Below the pieces are notes generated by a model. That model searched no databases. It had not been told where the DNA came from and worked only from the letters and a program-made list of their open reading frames with translations. A program made the translations under genes and the position numbers. Below are positions 19,628 through 28,084 of a stretch of DNA of 64,000 nt, piece by piece (the first letter of the stretch is position 1; every line of letters starts with the position of its first letter). The stretch lies in NCBI GenBank assembly GCA_902761225.1, contig CACWJQ010000001.1, forward strand, positions 1 to 64,000, in the 5' to 3' direction. The stretch is from an uncultured Lachnospiraceae bacterium. GTDB lineage: Bacteria > Bacillota > Clostridia > Lachnospirales > Lachnospiraceae.

Positions 19628-20989
19628 ATGAAGAAGAGAATATTTCTTATGATGATGGTCGGTCTGATGAGTACATCTGTCTTTATGAGCGGATGCGGAA
19701 AGACCGGGAATGATGTCGCGGTTGAAGATGACGAAGACGAAGATGATGAAGACGAAGATGATGAGGATGAAGAAGACAGGGAAGATGATGAGAATGATCA
19801 GAATGATGACGGATCTGACGCCCCGTCTGTAAAACCCATTATTGAGATGATAGATAAGGATGATCTTTCGGACCAGATCAGGATCCTTATTGATGACAGG
19901 GATTACTGGACAATGTCTGATGCCGATGATGATGCCGTTTACAGGATCGGTTACTGTGTAACTGATCTGGACCTTGACGGAAGAATAGAGCTGATAGTAT
20001 CCAGGGAATATGATTATTCGAATGTGTCAGACAGTTATGTTTATGAGATCAATGAAGCAGGCGATGATTACGGTTTTGTCTGTCTTAATCTGTTTAATTC
20101 GACGATCACAGATGATGTGGAGCCGGACTTTCTGTCATGCGATTCGGCAGACTGCTATTTTGATAAAGAAAACAGGGAGCTTCATTATCTGTTGATTGAT
20201 AATTTTGATAACGGAAACGGTAATTACGGTGCTCTTTTGATGGATGTAAATAAGAGCAGCGAAAACATTTATTGCAACTCTTATCTTACAATATCCGTAC
20301 AGGAGAACGTAGATCAGGAAAACTACGAAAGTACATATGAATATAAATACTACGAAGGCAATATGGAGATAAAGGAGGCAGATTATTACAGGATAATTGA
20401 TTCCTATCCCGAAGATGTCGTCACCAGACCTGTTTATTTCGGCTATCTGACAAGATATTCATATCAGGAAATGTATCTGAATGATCTGGATAATGCAGCG
20501 CTTGAGGATGCACTTTGTGATTCCTACTATGTGTTCGCCGGAAGTCTGGATCAGATAGATTTTGATCATACATATAATATTACATCGGACACTTTGCCGG
20601 ATATCGACCTTTCCAGCCTGGCGATAGGAGACTGGGAACTCTATTCATCCGAAGTAGAGGACAGTGTGACGCGTTATACTCCTGATTCTCCTTTCTATAA
20701 AGAAATGTATGTGTATGATGACAGCAGCGTATATTTTATTGATTATGAATACGGGGAGATCGTGAGAACTTTTTCTTCAGAGCTTAATTATCAGGATTTT
20801 TATCCTGTATTCGAGTATGATATCGTGGAAGAACTCGGTAAGCCGGATGAACTCGGAGCTGTTTTGGAGACATATACCTTAACGGATCATTATTATGAAA
20901 ACGGGGCAGAGTTTTTGGAAGTTACTGAGGATATATACAGTGATGACGGATGGCTCGGATACAGTATCCTGAATTTCCGGCGTCAGTGA
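19628..20989 (+). CDS. Asp/Glu-rich lipoprotein, second full-length paralogue
   Basis: 453-residue predicted lipoprotein with lipobox MSGC (Cys23) and an Asp/Glu-rich linker at about 32-65. Its central domain contains IGYCVTDLDLDGRIELIV, equivalent to the 18197 product, and its C-terminal domain begins IGDWELYSSEV. The ATG at 19628 is preferred over the one at 19604 because AGGAGG (19611-19616) lies between them, and only the later start gives a proper lipoprotein signal. It is a tandem duplicate of its neighbour, but the copies have diverged well beyond simple recent duplication. The role is unknown. Confidence 0.8.
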   Translation: MKKRIFLMMMVGLMSTSVFMSGCGKTGNDVAVEDDEDEDDEDEDDEDEEDREDDENDQNDDGSDAPSVKPIIEMIDKDDLSDQIRILIDDRDYWTMSDADDDAVYRIGYCVTDLDLDGRIELIVSREYDYSNVSDSYVYEINEAGDDYGFVCLNLFNSTITDDVEPDFLSCDSADCYFDKENRELHYLLIDNFDNGNGNYGALLMDVNKSSENIYCNSYLTISVQENVDQENYESTYEYKYYEGNMEIKEADYYRIIDSYPEDVVTRPVYFGYLTRYSYQEMYLNDLDNAALEDALCDSYYVFAGSLDQIDFDHTYNITSDTLPDIDLSSLAIGDWELYSSEVEDSVTRYTPDSPFYKEMYVYDDSSVYFIDYEYGEIVRTFSSELNYQDFYPVFEYDIVEELGKPDELGAVLETYTLTDHYYENGAEFLEVTEDIYSDDGWLGYSILNFRRQ

Positions 20990-21025
20990 TGGTGCTTTGA
21001 GGTATTTCAGAGAAAATTTGGGGTA

Positions 21026-21054
21026 TTCCTTATTTGCTCCGGATATTGTACAAT
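21026..21054 (+). promoter_or_regulatory. Possible promoter of the Glu-Pro lipoprotein gene
   Basis: TACAAT (21049-21054) is a good -10 box. The best -35 at 17 bp, TTCCTT, is poor. Confidence 0.3.
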
Positions 21055-21115
21055 ACTTGAATGGTTCAGTGTGAAACATGAGTTTCATAATGAATAATAA
21101 AAGGGAGGAAGAAAA

Positions 21116-21961
21116 ATGAAAAAGAGAATTTCAAAGTTGACAGTGTCAGTGTTTGCTGCATGCGCACTGGTACTCAGCCTTTGCGGATGTGCCGGTGGCG
21201 GAGCTGCAAAGAACGTATCGATCGAGGTTTCCGAGACCAAGGTTGAAGTCGAAGTAGATGATAAGGCAACCGTTGAGATTGAGAACTACGACGATCTTCA
21301 GGATGTTGAGATAGCGGTTTCCGATGAGGATATCATCAAGGTAAAGGATAAGAACGGAACCCTTACCATTACCGGACTTGAGGAAGGCAAGGCTAAGATC
21401 ACCATCACCGCATCCAATTCAGAGGATGAGATAACCATAAAGGTTACCGTTACCGGTGGAGATGAGCCCGAGCCTGAACCTGAACCCGAGCCTGAACCCG
21501 AGCCCGAGCCTGAACCTGAGCCCGAGCCCGAACCTGAGCCGGTTGTTGTTACCGGAAGTCACACCAGAAGCGACTGGTATGGCACATATCACGGAACCAT
21601 TTATCTCTATGGAAGCGGATCATGGGCTGATGATGATCCTGTATGGGATTGTACCGCAGCCGTAGCAGTTGCCGATGATGGCAGTGACTATTTTGAGGTT
21701 TATTCCGATGATATGGATCTCTGGGGAGCAGCATGGGACAGCTCCTATCCTGTTGTAACCTTCTGGGTAGACCTTACCGATACCAGAATGACTGCCGATA
21801 CTGTGAATGATGCATGGGTTCTCGATGAGAACGATCTCGGCGATGTTGAGATGTATTGGGATTGCTACAATACAAATGACTGGATCTATGTCACATATGA
21901 TTACTGGGATGACGATTATAACGGAGGATACTACGTATACATCGAGCTCCAGAAAGACTGA
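21116..21961 (+). CDS. Lipoprotein with Ig-like domain and (Glu-Pro)13 stalk
   Basis: 281-residue predicted lipoprotein, lipobox LCGC with Cys25. Residues about 34-116 look like a bacterial Ig-like (BIG2-type) fold: alternating strands, IIKVKDKNGTLTITGLEEGKA and a TVTG ending. Thirteen Glu-Pro pairs form a rigid stalk, followed by a C-terminal domain of about 135 residues very rich in Trp, Tyr and Asp (SDWYGTYHG, DDPVWDC, VEMYWDCYN). The C-terminal domain has two Cys and is not recognised. The layout suggests a domain held away from the membrane, perhaps binding carbohydrate through aromatic residues, which is speculation. AGGGAGGAAG precedes the ATG and a strong terminator follows. Confidence 0.8.
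   Translation: MKKRISKLTVSVFAACALVLSLCGCAGGGAAKNVSIEVSETKVEVEVDDKATVEIENYDDLQDVEIAVSDEDIIKVKDKNGTLTITGLEEGKAKITITASNSEDEITIKVTVTGGDEPEPEPEPEPEPEPEPEPEPEPEPEPVVVTGSHTRSDWYGTYHGTIYLYGSGSWADDDPVWDCTAAVAVADDGSDYFEVYSDDMDLWGAAWDSSYPVVTFWVDLTDTRMTADTVNDAWVLDENDLGDVEMYWDCYNTNDWIYVTYDYWDDDYNGGYYVYIELQKD
21464..21541 (+). repeat. (Glu-Pro)13 hexanucleotide repeat
   Basis: Thirteen consecutive GAR-CCN units encode Glu-Pro. Third positions vary (GAG/GAA, CCC/CCT/CCG), so the protein repeat is conserved more strictly than the DNA. Confidence 0.92.
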
Positions 21962-21985
21962 TGAGTGACTGATATGAAGTTGCAG

Positions 21986-22021
21986 GGACCTGTACCAGGC
22001 ATAGGGTACAGGTCCTTTTTT
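21986..22021 (+). terminator. Rho-independent terminator after the Glu-Pro lipoprotein gene
   Basis: Perfect 11-bp stem GGACCTGTACC/GGTACAGGTCC, 8-base loop, then six T. Confidence 0.93.
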
Positions 22022-22031
22022 GCGTTAATAC

Positions 22032-22060
22032 TTGAAAAAATCGTACTCCTGGGGTATATT
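22032..22060 (+). promoter_or_regulatory. Promoter of typA
   Basis: TTGAAA, 17-bp spacer, TATATT; starts just after the preceding terminator and 26 bp before the ATG. Confidence 0.7.
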
Positions 22061-22085
22061 ATTAAAGTTTTGAGAGGAGTTTGAA

Positions 22086-23918
22086 ATGATCACCAAGAGA
22101 GAAGACATAAGAAACGTTGCCATCATCGCTCACGTAGACCATGGTAAGACCACCCTGGTTGATGAACTGCTGAAGCAGAGCGGTGTGTTCAGAGAGAATC
22201 AGGAGGTTGCGGAGCGTGTAATGGACTCCGGAGATATCGAGCGTGAGCGCGGTATAACCATCCTTTCCAAGAATACGGCCGTAACATATAAGAATACCAA
22301 GATCAATATCATCGACACTCCGGGACATGCGGATTTCGGCGGTGAGGTTGAGCGTGTTCTCAAGATGGTAAACGGTGTCATCCTCGTTGTTGACGCTTTC
22401 GAGGGAGCCATGCCCCAGACCAAGTTCGTACTGAGGAAGGCGCTTGAATTAAAGCTCCCCGTTATCGTATGTATCAATAAGATAGACCGCCCCGAAGCAC
22501 GTCCCAGAGAGGTTGTGGATGAGGTGCTTGAACTCTTCCTCGAGCTCGATGCGGATGATGCACAGCTGGACTGCCCCTTTGTATATGCTTCCGCCAAGAG
22601 CGGTATTGCCAGCATGGATCCCGATGTTCAGGGGACCAGCATGGCTCCTCTTTTTGATACGATCCTTGATTATATCCCCGCACCTGAAGGTGATCCTGAT
22701 GCAGGAACCCAGGTTCTTATCTCTACCATTGATTACAACGAGTACGTTGGACGTATCGGTATCGGAAAGGTTGAGAACGGATCCGTTAAGGTCAATCAGG
22801 AGGTGGTGATCTGCAATCATCACGATCCGGACAAGCTTATCAAGACCAAGATAAGCAAGCTTTACGAGTTCGACGGACTTAAGAAGGTTGAAGTGACTGA
22901 GGCAAACATTGGATCGATAGTGGCCATTTCAGGTATATCTGAGATACATATCGGTGATACTCTCTGCAGTCCCGACAATGTCACACCTATTCCTTTCCAG
23001 AAGATATCAGAGCCTACTATCGCAATTGACTTCTGCGTAAATGATTCACCCCTGGCAGGTCAGGAAGGCAAATACGTTACTTCAAGACATATAAGAGACA
23101 GACTTTACAAGGAGCTTAATACCGATGTATCCCTCAGAGTCGAGGAGACGGAGGATACAGACAGGTTCAAGGTATCCGGAAGAGGAGAGCTCCATCTTTC
23201 CGTCCTTATCGAGACCATGAGACGTGAAGGATACGAATTCGCTGTATCCAAGGCTGAGGTTCTCTATAAGACTGATGAAAACGGCAAGAAGACAGAGCCC
23301 ATGGAAGTGGCATATATAGATGTTCCCAACGATTGTACCGGAGCAGTCATCGAAAAGCTCGGTTCAAGGAAGGGTGAGCTCCGCAACATGAGCTCCATAA
23401 GCGGCGGCACCTATACAAGACTTGAGTTCTCTATCCCCTCAAGAGGACTTATCGGATACAGAGGAGAATTCCTCACAGATACCAAGGGTAACGGAGTCAT
23501 AAATACAGAGTTCGACGGATATGCTCCTTACAGGGGAGATATCTCATACAGAAAGCTCGGATCCCTCATTGCATTTGAAGCGGGAGAGGCGGTTACATAC
23601 GGTCTCTTCAATGCACAGGAGAGAGGCAATCTCTTCATCGGACCCGGTGAGAAGGTATATTCGGGAATGGTGGTCGGTGAGACCGGCAAATCCGAGGATA
23701 TCGAAGTCAATGTATGCAAGAAGAAGCAGATGACCAATACAAGATCATCATCTGCAGACGAGGCCCTCAGACTTACCCCTCCCAAGATCCTTTCCCTTGA
23801 GCAGGCCCTTGACTTTATCGAAACCGACGAGCTTCTTGAGGTGACACCGGTCAAGCTCAGGATCAGAAAGAAGATACTTGATTCAAGACTTCGTAAGAGA
23901 GCTAATTTCAGTAACTGA
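22086..23918 (+). CDS. typA: Ribosome-associated GTPase TypA/BipA
   Basis: 610-residue translational GTPase involved in ribosome assembly and stress or low-temperature growth. G1 (AHVDHGKTTLVDEL), ERERGITIL switch, G3 DTPGHADFGGEVERV and G4 NKIDRPEARP are intact, and the C-terminal domain shows the BipA-type SRGLIGYRGEFLT and TNTRSSSADEA segments. It has its own promoter and its own terminator, so it is monocistronic. Confidence 0.96.
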   Translation: MITKREDIRNVAIIAHVDHGKTTLVDELLKQSGVFRENQEVAERVMDSGDIERERGITILSKNTAVTYKNTKINIIDTPGHADFGGEVERVLKMVNGVILVVDAFEGAMPQTKFVLRKALELKLPVIVCINKIDRPEARPREVVDEVLELFLELDADDAQLDCPFVYASAKSGIASMDPDVQGTSMAPLFDTILDYIPAPEGDPDAGTQVLISTIDYNEYVGRIGIGKVENGSVKVNQEVVICNHHDPDKLIKTKISKLYEFDGLKKVEVTEANIGSIVAISGISEIHIGDTLCSPDNVTPIPFQKISEPTIAIDFCVNDSPLAGQEGKYVTSRHIRDRLYKELNTDVSLRVEETEDTDRFKVSGRGELHLSVLIETMRREGYEFAVSKAEVLYKTDENGKKTEPMEVAYIDVPNDCTGAVIEKLGSRKGELRNMSSISGGTYTRLEFSIPSRGLIGYRGEFLTDTKGNGVINTEFDGYAPYRGDISYRKLGSLIAFEAGEAVTYGLFNAQERGNLFIGPGEKVYSGMVVGETGKSEDIEVNVCKKKQMTNTRSSSADEALRLTPPKILSLEQALDFIETDELLEVTPVKLRIRKKILDSRLRKRANFSN

Positions 23919-23926
23919 AGCGTAGG

Positions 23927-23956
23927 CGTCAGAGGTTCAGGCCTCTGACGTTTTTT
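23927..23956 (+). terminator. Terminator of typA
   Basis: Nine-bp stem CGTCAGAGG/CCTCTGACG with a 6-base loop, followed by six T. Confidence 0.93.
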
Positions 23957-23984
23957 GTCAGGTGAACAGGGGGCGGTTGAACCC

Positions 23985-24013
23985 TTGACACTTGGGTATT
24001 TCAGTGTTAGTAT
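23985..24013 (+). promoter_or_regulatory. Promoter of the lysine-riboswitch/dapAB transcript
   Basis: Consensus TTGACA, 17-bp spacer, extended -10 TGTTAGTAT. It lies about 20 bp upstream of the riboswitch aptamer. Confidence 0.75.
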
Positions 24014-24033
24014 TCATCTCAAGTTGATAAAAA

Positions 24034-24204
24034 CGGTAGAGGTTGCGTTGAGCATCAGTAGTCTGTCGGATGTGCCGTACACAGGTGAAGACAGATGGAA
24101 GGGCGATACGCCGAAGGAACGGTTTTTTACGGAGGACCGGGTCCTGGGCATACGATGAACAGTCGTGTGACTGTCATCCTTGAAAGAGGATGGGGAGCTA
24201 TCAC
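24034..24204 (+). ncRNA. Lysine riboswitch (L box) aptamer
   Basis: The conserved blocks of the lysine riboswitch occur in order: AGAGGTTGCG (24038), CAGTAGTC, GGAAGGGCGATACGCCGAAG (about 24098-24117), CTGGGCAT, ACTGTCATCC and the closing GGGGAGCTATC. The P1 strands GGTAG and CTATC pair across the element. It lies 170 bases upstream of dapA, the first committed step of lysine synthesis, and is followed by an intrinsic terminator, so high lysine should favour premature termination. Family and position agree; the exact helix borders are by eye. Confidence 0.93.
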
Positions 24205-24220
24205 AGATTTGGTTGATAAC

Positions 24221-24261
24221 GGCTGACCGTATTTTATTACGAGTCAGCCTGTTTTGTTTTT
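24221..24261 (+). terminator. Regulatory terminator of the lysine riboswitch
   Basis: Stem GGCTGACCGTA/TACG-GTCAGCC with one bulged A and a TTTTAT loop, followed by the T-rich run TGTTTTGTTTTT. Its position 17 bases after P1 fits the expression platform. Bases 24262-24375 before dapA hold only a leader and its AAAGGAG site. Confidence 0.88.
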
Positions 24262-24375
24262 ACAAAGAAAAGCAAAGCAGGCCGGCAAGAGGAGTCAGGT
24301 ATCTGGCTTCTATGGTAACTGTAGTGAGTCGGAGGAAATGTAATCTTCCGGCCCGGATCTGAAAGGAGATTTGAA

Positions 24376-25311
24376 ATGAGCAAACCTATTTTTACCGGAG
24401 CTGCTGTAGCACTCGTAACCCCCATGAACGCTGACGGAAGTGTCAATTTCGAAAAGCTGGATGAGCTGATCGAGTTCCAGATTTCAGGAGGAACCGATGC
24501 CATAGTTGCATGCGGAACAACCGGTGAAGCATCCACGCTTTCACATGAGGAGCACCTTGATGTCATCAGACATACCGTAGAGAAGGTAGCAGGAAGAGTT
24601 CCCGTTATTGCAGGAACCGGATCCAACAGCACGGAGACTGCGATCTACTTAAGCGTTGAGGCTGAGAAGGCAGGAGCTGACGCACTCCTTCTTGTCACAC
24701 CTTATTACAACAAGGCAACACAGAAGGGGCTCATAGAGCATTTCTGCAAGACAGCCGATTCGGTTAAGATTCCCGTTATCCTTTACAACGTTCCTTCCAG
24801 AACAGGCTGCAATATACTTCCCGCAACCGTAAAGGCGATAAATGCGAGATCGAAGAATGTTGTCGCAATCAAGGAAGCCAGCGGCAACATCTCACAGGTT
24901 GCGACTCTTGCATCCATCATGGACAAGGATTTTGCAATCTACTCCGGCAACGACGATCAGATAGTTCCCCTTCTTTCCCTCGGAGGACTCGGAGTTATCT
25001 CGGTTCTTTCAAATGTTGCACCCAGGCAGACTCATGATATCGTCGCAAAATATCTTGAGGGAGATGTAAAGGAGAGCTGCAGACTTCAGCTCGAGGCACT
25101 CGATCTTATCGGAAGTCTTTTCTGTGAGGTCAATCCCATCCCTGTAAAGACCGCACTCAATCTCATGGGAATGAATGCAGGTCCCTTAAGACTTCCTCTT
25201 ACCGAGATGGATGATTCCAATGTGGCAAGACTTAAGAAGTCTCTTGCAGACTATGGTCTCAAGGTAGCAGAGGGTGCAGTGATCAAGTTCAACGATCTTA
25301 CCAAAGACTGA
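24376..25311 (+). CDS. dapA: 4-hydroxy-tetrahydrodipicolinate synthase
   Basis: 311-residue class I aldolase that condenses pyruvate with aspartate semialdehyde. The GTTGEASTLSHEEH phosphate-binding region, the Tyr of YNVPSRTGCN and the Schiff-base Lys in AIKEASGNISQ are present. It is some 15-20 residues longer than common bacterial forms, mainly at the C terminus. It is the first gene after the lysine riboswitch, so it is lysine-repressed at the transcript level; dapB follows 22 bp later. Confidence 0.95.
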   Translation: MSKPIFTGAAVALVTPMNADGSVNFEKLDELIEFQISGGTDAIVACGTTGEASTLSHEEHLDVIRHTVEKVAGRVPVIAGTGSNSTETAIYLSVEAEKAGADALLLVTPYYNKATQKGLIEHFCKTADSVKIPVILYNVPSRTGCNILPATVKAINARSKNVVAIKEASGNISQVATLASIMDKDFAIYSGNDDQIVPLLSLGGLGVISVLSNVAPRQTHDIVAKYLEGDVKESCRLQLEALDLIGSLFCEVNPIPVKTALNLMGMNAGPLRLPLTEMDDSNVARLKKSLADYGLKVAEGAVIKFNDLTKD

Positions 25312-25333
25312 TCATGATTAAGAGGATAAGGAT

Positions 25334-26107
25334 ATGACAAGGATTATAATGCACGGCTGTAACGGCCGTATGGGACAGATGATCACGGGCATCGTCAAAG
25401 AATATGAGGATGCTGAGATCGTTGCAGGAATTGATGTGGCTGACAATATCACTACAAACGGTTATCCGGTTTTTACGGATATCGATGCATGTGATGTTGA
25501 GGCAGATGTTGTTATCGATTTTTCTTCCGCAACCGCAGTTGATAAACTCATGGAGTATTGTGAAAAGAGAAATCTTCCCGTTGTACTTTGCTCCACCGGT
25601 CTTTCGGAAGAGCAGATGTCAAGGGTAAAGGCTCTGTCAGAGAAGATACCTGTGCTTAAGAGCGCGAACATGAGCCTAGGTATCAACCTGCTGCAGAAGC
25701 TCCTTAAGGAGGCTGCTGCAATCCTTGCTCCCTCAGGCTTTGATATTGAAGTTGTGGAGAAGCATCACAGGATGAAGCTGGATGCTCCCAGCGGAACCGC
25801 ACTGGCTCTTGCCGATTCGGTCAATGAAGCTCTGGGCAATGAGTACGAGTATGTTTATGACAGGAGTGTCAGAAGACAGAAGAGACCTGATAAGGAGATC
25901 GGTATAAGCGCTGTAAGAGGCGGTACAATAGTAGGAGATCATGATGTTATCTTCGCCGGACAGGATGAAGTCATCACATTTTCCCACAGCGCATATTCAA
26001 GGGCTGTATTTGCAAAGGGCGCTGTAAGTGCGGCATTATTCCTTGCAGGAAAGCCTGCAGGTTTCTATGATATGAGCGATGTTATCGATGCATCACTTGC
26101 AGGATGA
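25334..26107 (+). CDS. dapB: 4-hydroxy-tetrahydrodipicolinate reductase
   Basis: 257-residue NAD(P)H-dependent reductase, the second diaminopimelate-pathway step. The N-terminal nucleotide-binding GCNGRMGQMI and the family signature with the catalytic His pair (VEKHHRMKLDAPSGTAL) are clear. It shares the riboswitch-controlled transcript with dapA and supplies both lysine and cell-wall diaminopimelate. Confidence 0.95.
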   Translation: MTRIIMHGCNGRMGQMITGIVKEYEDAEIVAGIDVADNITTNGYPVFTDIDACDVEADVVIDFSSATAVDKLMEYCEKRNLPVVLCSTGLSEEQMSRVKALSEKIPVLKSANMSLGINLLQKLLKEAAAILAPSGFDIEVVEKHHRMKLDAPSGTALALADSVNEALGNEYEYVYDRSVRRQKRPDKEIGISAVRGGTIVGDHDVIFAGQDEVITFSHSAYSRAVFAKGAVSAALFLAGKPAGFYDMSDVIDASLAG

Positions 26108-26123
26108 TATAAAGTGATATACA

Positions 26124-26161
26124 GGGACGGTCCCATTGTCGCAAGGCTATGGGACAGTCCC
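26124..26161 (+). other. Hairpin after dapB
   Basis: A 13-bp stem with one mismatch (GGGAC-GTCCCAT against ATGGGAC-GTCCC) and a 12-base loop. It is followed by TTAATTAATTT rather than a T run, so it may be a 3' end stabiliser or a weak terminator. Confidence 0.5.
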
Positions 26162-26200
26162 GTTAATTAATTTACGGATAGTATGAGAGGAGCCGCGCGG

Positions 26201-26989
26201 ATGAGATTTCGCCCCTGCATAGATATTCATAACGGAAAAGTAAAACAGATCGTGGGTTCATCCCTGAGAGATGAAGGAGCTGCCGCCAGTGAGAATTTTA
26301 TATCCGAACAGGATGCGGCGTATTATGCACGGATGTTCAGGGAAAGATTCCTCACCGGCGGACATATGATCATCCTGAACAAAAAAGGCACTCCCGAATA
26401 TGAAGCTTCCCTTAAGCAGTGTATGGGAGCTCTTGAGGAATATCCCGGAGGACTTCAGGTAGGCGGCGGTGTGAATGCGGATAACGCGCAGTCCTTTATA
26501 GATGCAGGTGCTTCCCACGTCATCGTGACTTCATATGTTTTCTCGGATGGCCGCATCAATATGGAGAATCTTGAGAAGATAAGCAGTGCTGTTTCTCCTG
26601 AGCATCTTGTGCTTGACATGAGCTGTAAAAAATGTGACGGCGTGCTTACGGTGATGACTGACAGGTGGCAGAATAAAACGGAACATGAGTTTAACGCAGA
26701 GCTTCTTGAAAAGCTTTCCGGATACTGTGATGAATTCCTGGTGCACGCGGTGGATTCCGAGGGTAAGCAGGCAGGCCCCCAGGAGGATGTGCTGGAGATA
26801 CTCAGGAGATATTCCGGAAAGCCCGTAACATATGCGGGCGGGATCGCAACCTATGATGATATAAGATCAATAGGAAGACTCTGTGAAGGCAGGACGGATA
26901 TAACCATCGGCTCATCCCTCGACATCTATGGAGGCCATCTTGATATGGATGAGATCATAAGGATCTGTAAGGATCCGGATCTTAGCTGA
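26201..26989 (+). CDS. hisA: ProFAR isomerase, eukaryotic-type HisA
   Basis: 262-residue TIM-barrel isomerase of histidine synthesis. The sequence follows the fungal/plant HIS6 form rather than ordinary bacterial HisA: CIDIHNGKVKQIVG, then YYARMF, LQVGGGVN, VIVTSYVF, VLDMSCKK, DEFLVHAVDSEG and TIGSSLDIYGG. The catalytic Asp pair is kept (CID near the N terminus, AVDSEG in strand 5). The ATG at 26201 is chosen over 26183 because AGAGGAG lies between them. No other his gene is in the window. The enzyme type is a strong match by motif; the subfamily call is from recall of the yeast sequence. Confidence 0.88.
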   Translation: MRFRPCIDIHNGKVKQIVGSSLRDEGAAASENFISEQDAAYYARMFRERFLTGGHMIILNKKGTPEYEASLKQCMGALEEYPGGLQVGGGVNADNAQSFIDAGASHVIVTSYVFSDGRINMENLEKISSAVSPEHLVLDMSCKKCDGVLTVMTDRWQNKTEHEFNAELLEKLSGYCDEFLVHAVDSEGKQAGPQEDVLEILRRYSGKPVTYAGGIATYDDIRSIGRLCEGRTDITIGSSLDIYGGHLDMDEIIRICKDPDLS

Positions 26990-27017
26990 CTTTTTGAAGA
27001 TACACAGGAGATACGCT

Positions 27018-27051
27018 ATCCCGGCATCATGTGAATGCCGGGATTTTTTTT
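27018..27051 (+). terminator. Terminator of hisA
   Basis: Perfect 10-bp stem ATCCCGGCAT/ATGCCGGGAT with a 7-base loop and a run of eight T. Confidence 0.93.
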
Positions 27052-27101
27052 GCCGGAGCGGTTTAAAAACTGTGAATTATTACATGAATATTACGGAAAA
27101 T

Positions 27102-27130
27102 TTGCATATTTATTATTAAAATGTTATAGT
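27102..27130 (+). promoter_or_regulatory. Promoter of the M23-like/bactofilin operon
   Basis: TTGCAT, 17-bp spacer and the extended -10 TGTTATAGT. Confidence 0.68.
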
Positions 27131-27165
27131 GATTCATTATCGGATAATCCGTTTTTGGAGGTTTG

Positions 27166-27987
27166 ATGTCTTCACGGTATACATATGTGCTTAGGGACAC
27201 CAAGCATAAGAAGAAAATAAGACGTCAGATGATCGTTGCTTCAAGTGATGTCAATGAAAAGGTAAAACCCATGGTCATTCATAAGGGTCTTATCTATTCA
27301 GGTGTAGCACTGGCTTGCATTGCCGTTGGTGCTGCCATAGGCTATTTTGCCAATGAAGCAGGGATCATCAAGGGCTATACCGAGGGCATTAATTCCAGAA
27401 ACGAGAGGATAGCGGCACTTGAATCAGATATCACAAGTCTTAATGATATAATAAGTGCTAAGGATTCCGAGATAAACATGCTGAGCCAGACAGTGCTTGT
27501 TAAGAACGAAGAGATAGATGCTCTTAACGAAGAGCTCGGCAGTATGTATATTCCTACTGAATTTCCCATGAGCGGATCCGCCACAATGACACATACTACA
27601 GACGGTGAGATCCCTGTCATTATCTTTAACGGCTCCGAGGGTGACTTCTGCAGGGCAACTGCAGCAGGCACCGTTATAGAGATCAGGAGCAATCCCAGAG
27701 AATCAGACGACGGCTCGATAGCCGAGTATTACGTTGCCGGTGAAGACACCGACAAAACCGAAGTAAAGAGAGATCTCGGATACTATACGGTTATCACTAT
27801 CGATCACGGCAACGGTTACTGCACTGTTTATATGAATGACGGAGATGCAGTTGTTTCCGAAGGTGACAGAGTTTCTGCAGGTAATACACTTTACAATCTT
27901 AAGTCAGGTAATACCTCGGTGGGTTATAAGATGATCCTTAACGGAGAATATATAGACCCTGAAGAGGTTATGATAATAAGCGGCTGA
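27166..27987 (+). CDS. Membrane-anchored degenerate M23 (LytM-like) protein
   Basis: 273 residues. A basic cytoplasmic N terminus is followed by one membrane helix at about 45-66, a coiled coil at about 80-125 (RIAALESDITSLNDIISAKDSEI), and a beta-rich LytM-like domain with ATAAGTVIEI and VITIDHGNGYCTVYM...VVSEGDRVSAGNTLYNL. True M23 enzymes need HxxxD and HxH zinc ligands. Here the HxH site, normally YAH, reads YMN, and no HxxxD is seen, so it is probably a non-enzymatic member. M23 proteins commonly precede bactofilin genes, as here. The ATG at 27166 has GGAGG 9 bp upstream. Confidence 0.82.
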   Translation: MSSRYTYVLRDTKHKKKIRRQMIVASSDVNEKVKPMVIHKGLIYSGVALACIAVGAAIGYFANEAGIIKGYTEGINSRNERIAALESDITSLNDIISAKDSEINMLSQTVLVKNEEIDALNEELGSMYIPTEFPMSGSATMTHTTDGEIPVIIFNGSEGDFCRATAAGTVIEIRSNPRESDDGSIAEYYVAGEDTDKTEVKRDLGYYTVITIDHGNGYCTVYMNDGDAVVSEGDRVSAGNTLYNLKSGNTSVGYKMILNGEYIDPEEVMIISG

Positions 27988-28084
27988 TCATCTGCCTGAA
28001 AAGGCGCATTTTTCCGATAGAGGAACCTGTGCGGCCTGAGGGTCTTTTTGAGAGGCATGCAAAAACATAAAGGGAGTAAAGGTA

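Noticed and set aside
23955..24158. Plus-strand reading frame of 67 codons upstream of dapA
   Set aside because: It lies across the dapA promoter and the lysine riboswitch aptamer, whose conserved RNA blocks explain the sequence.
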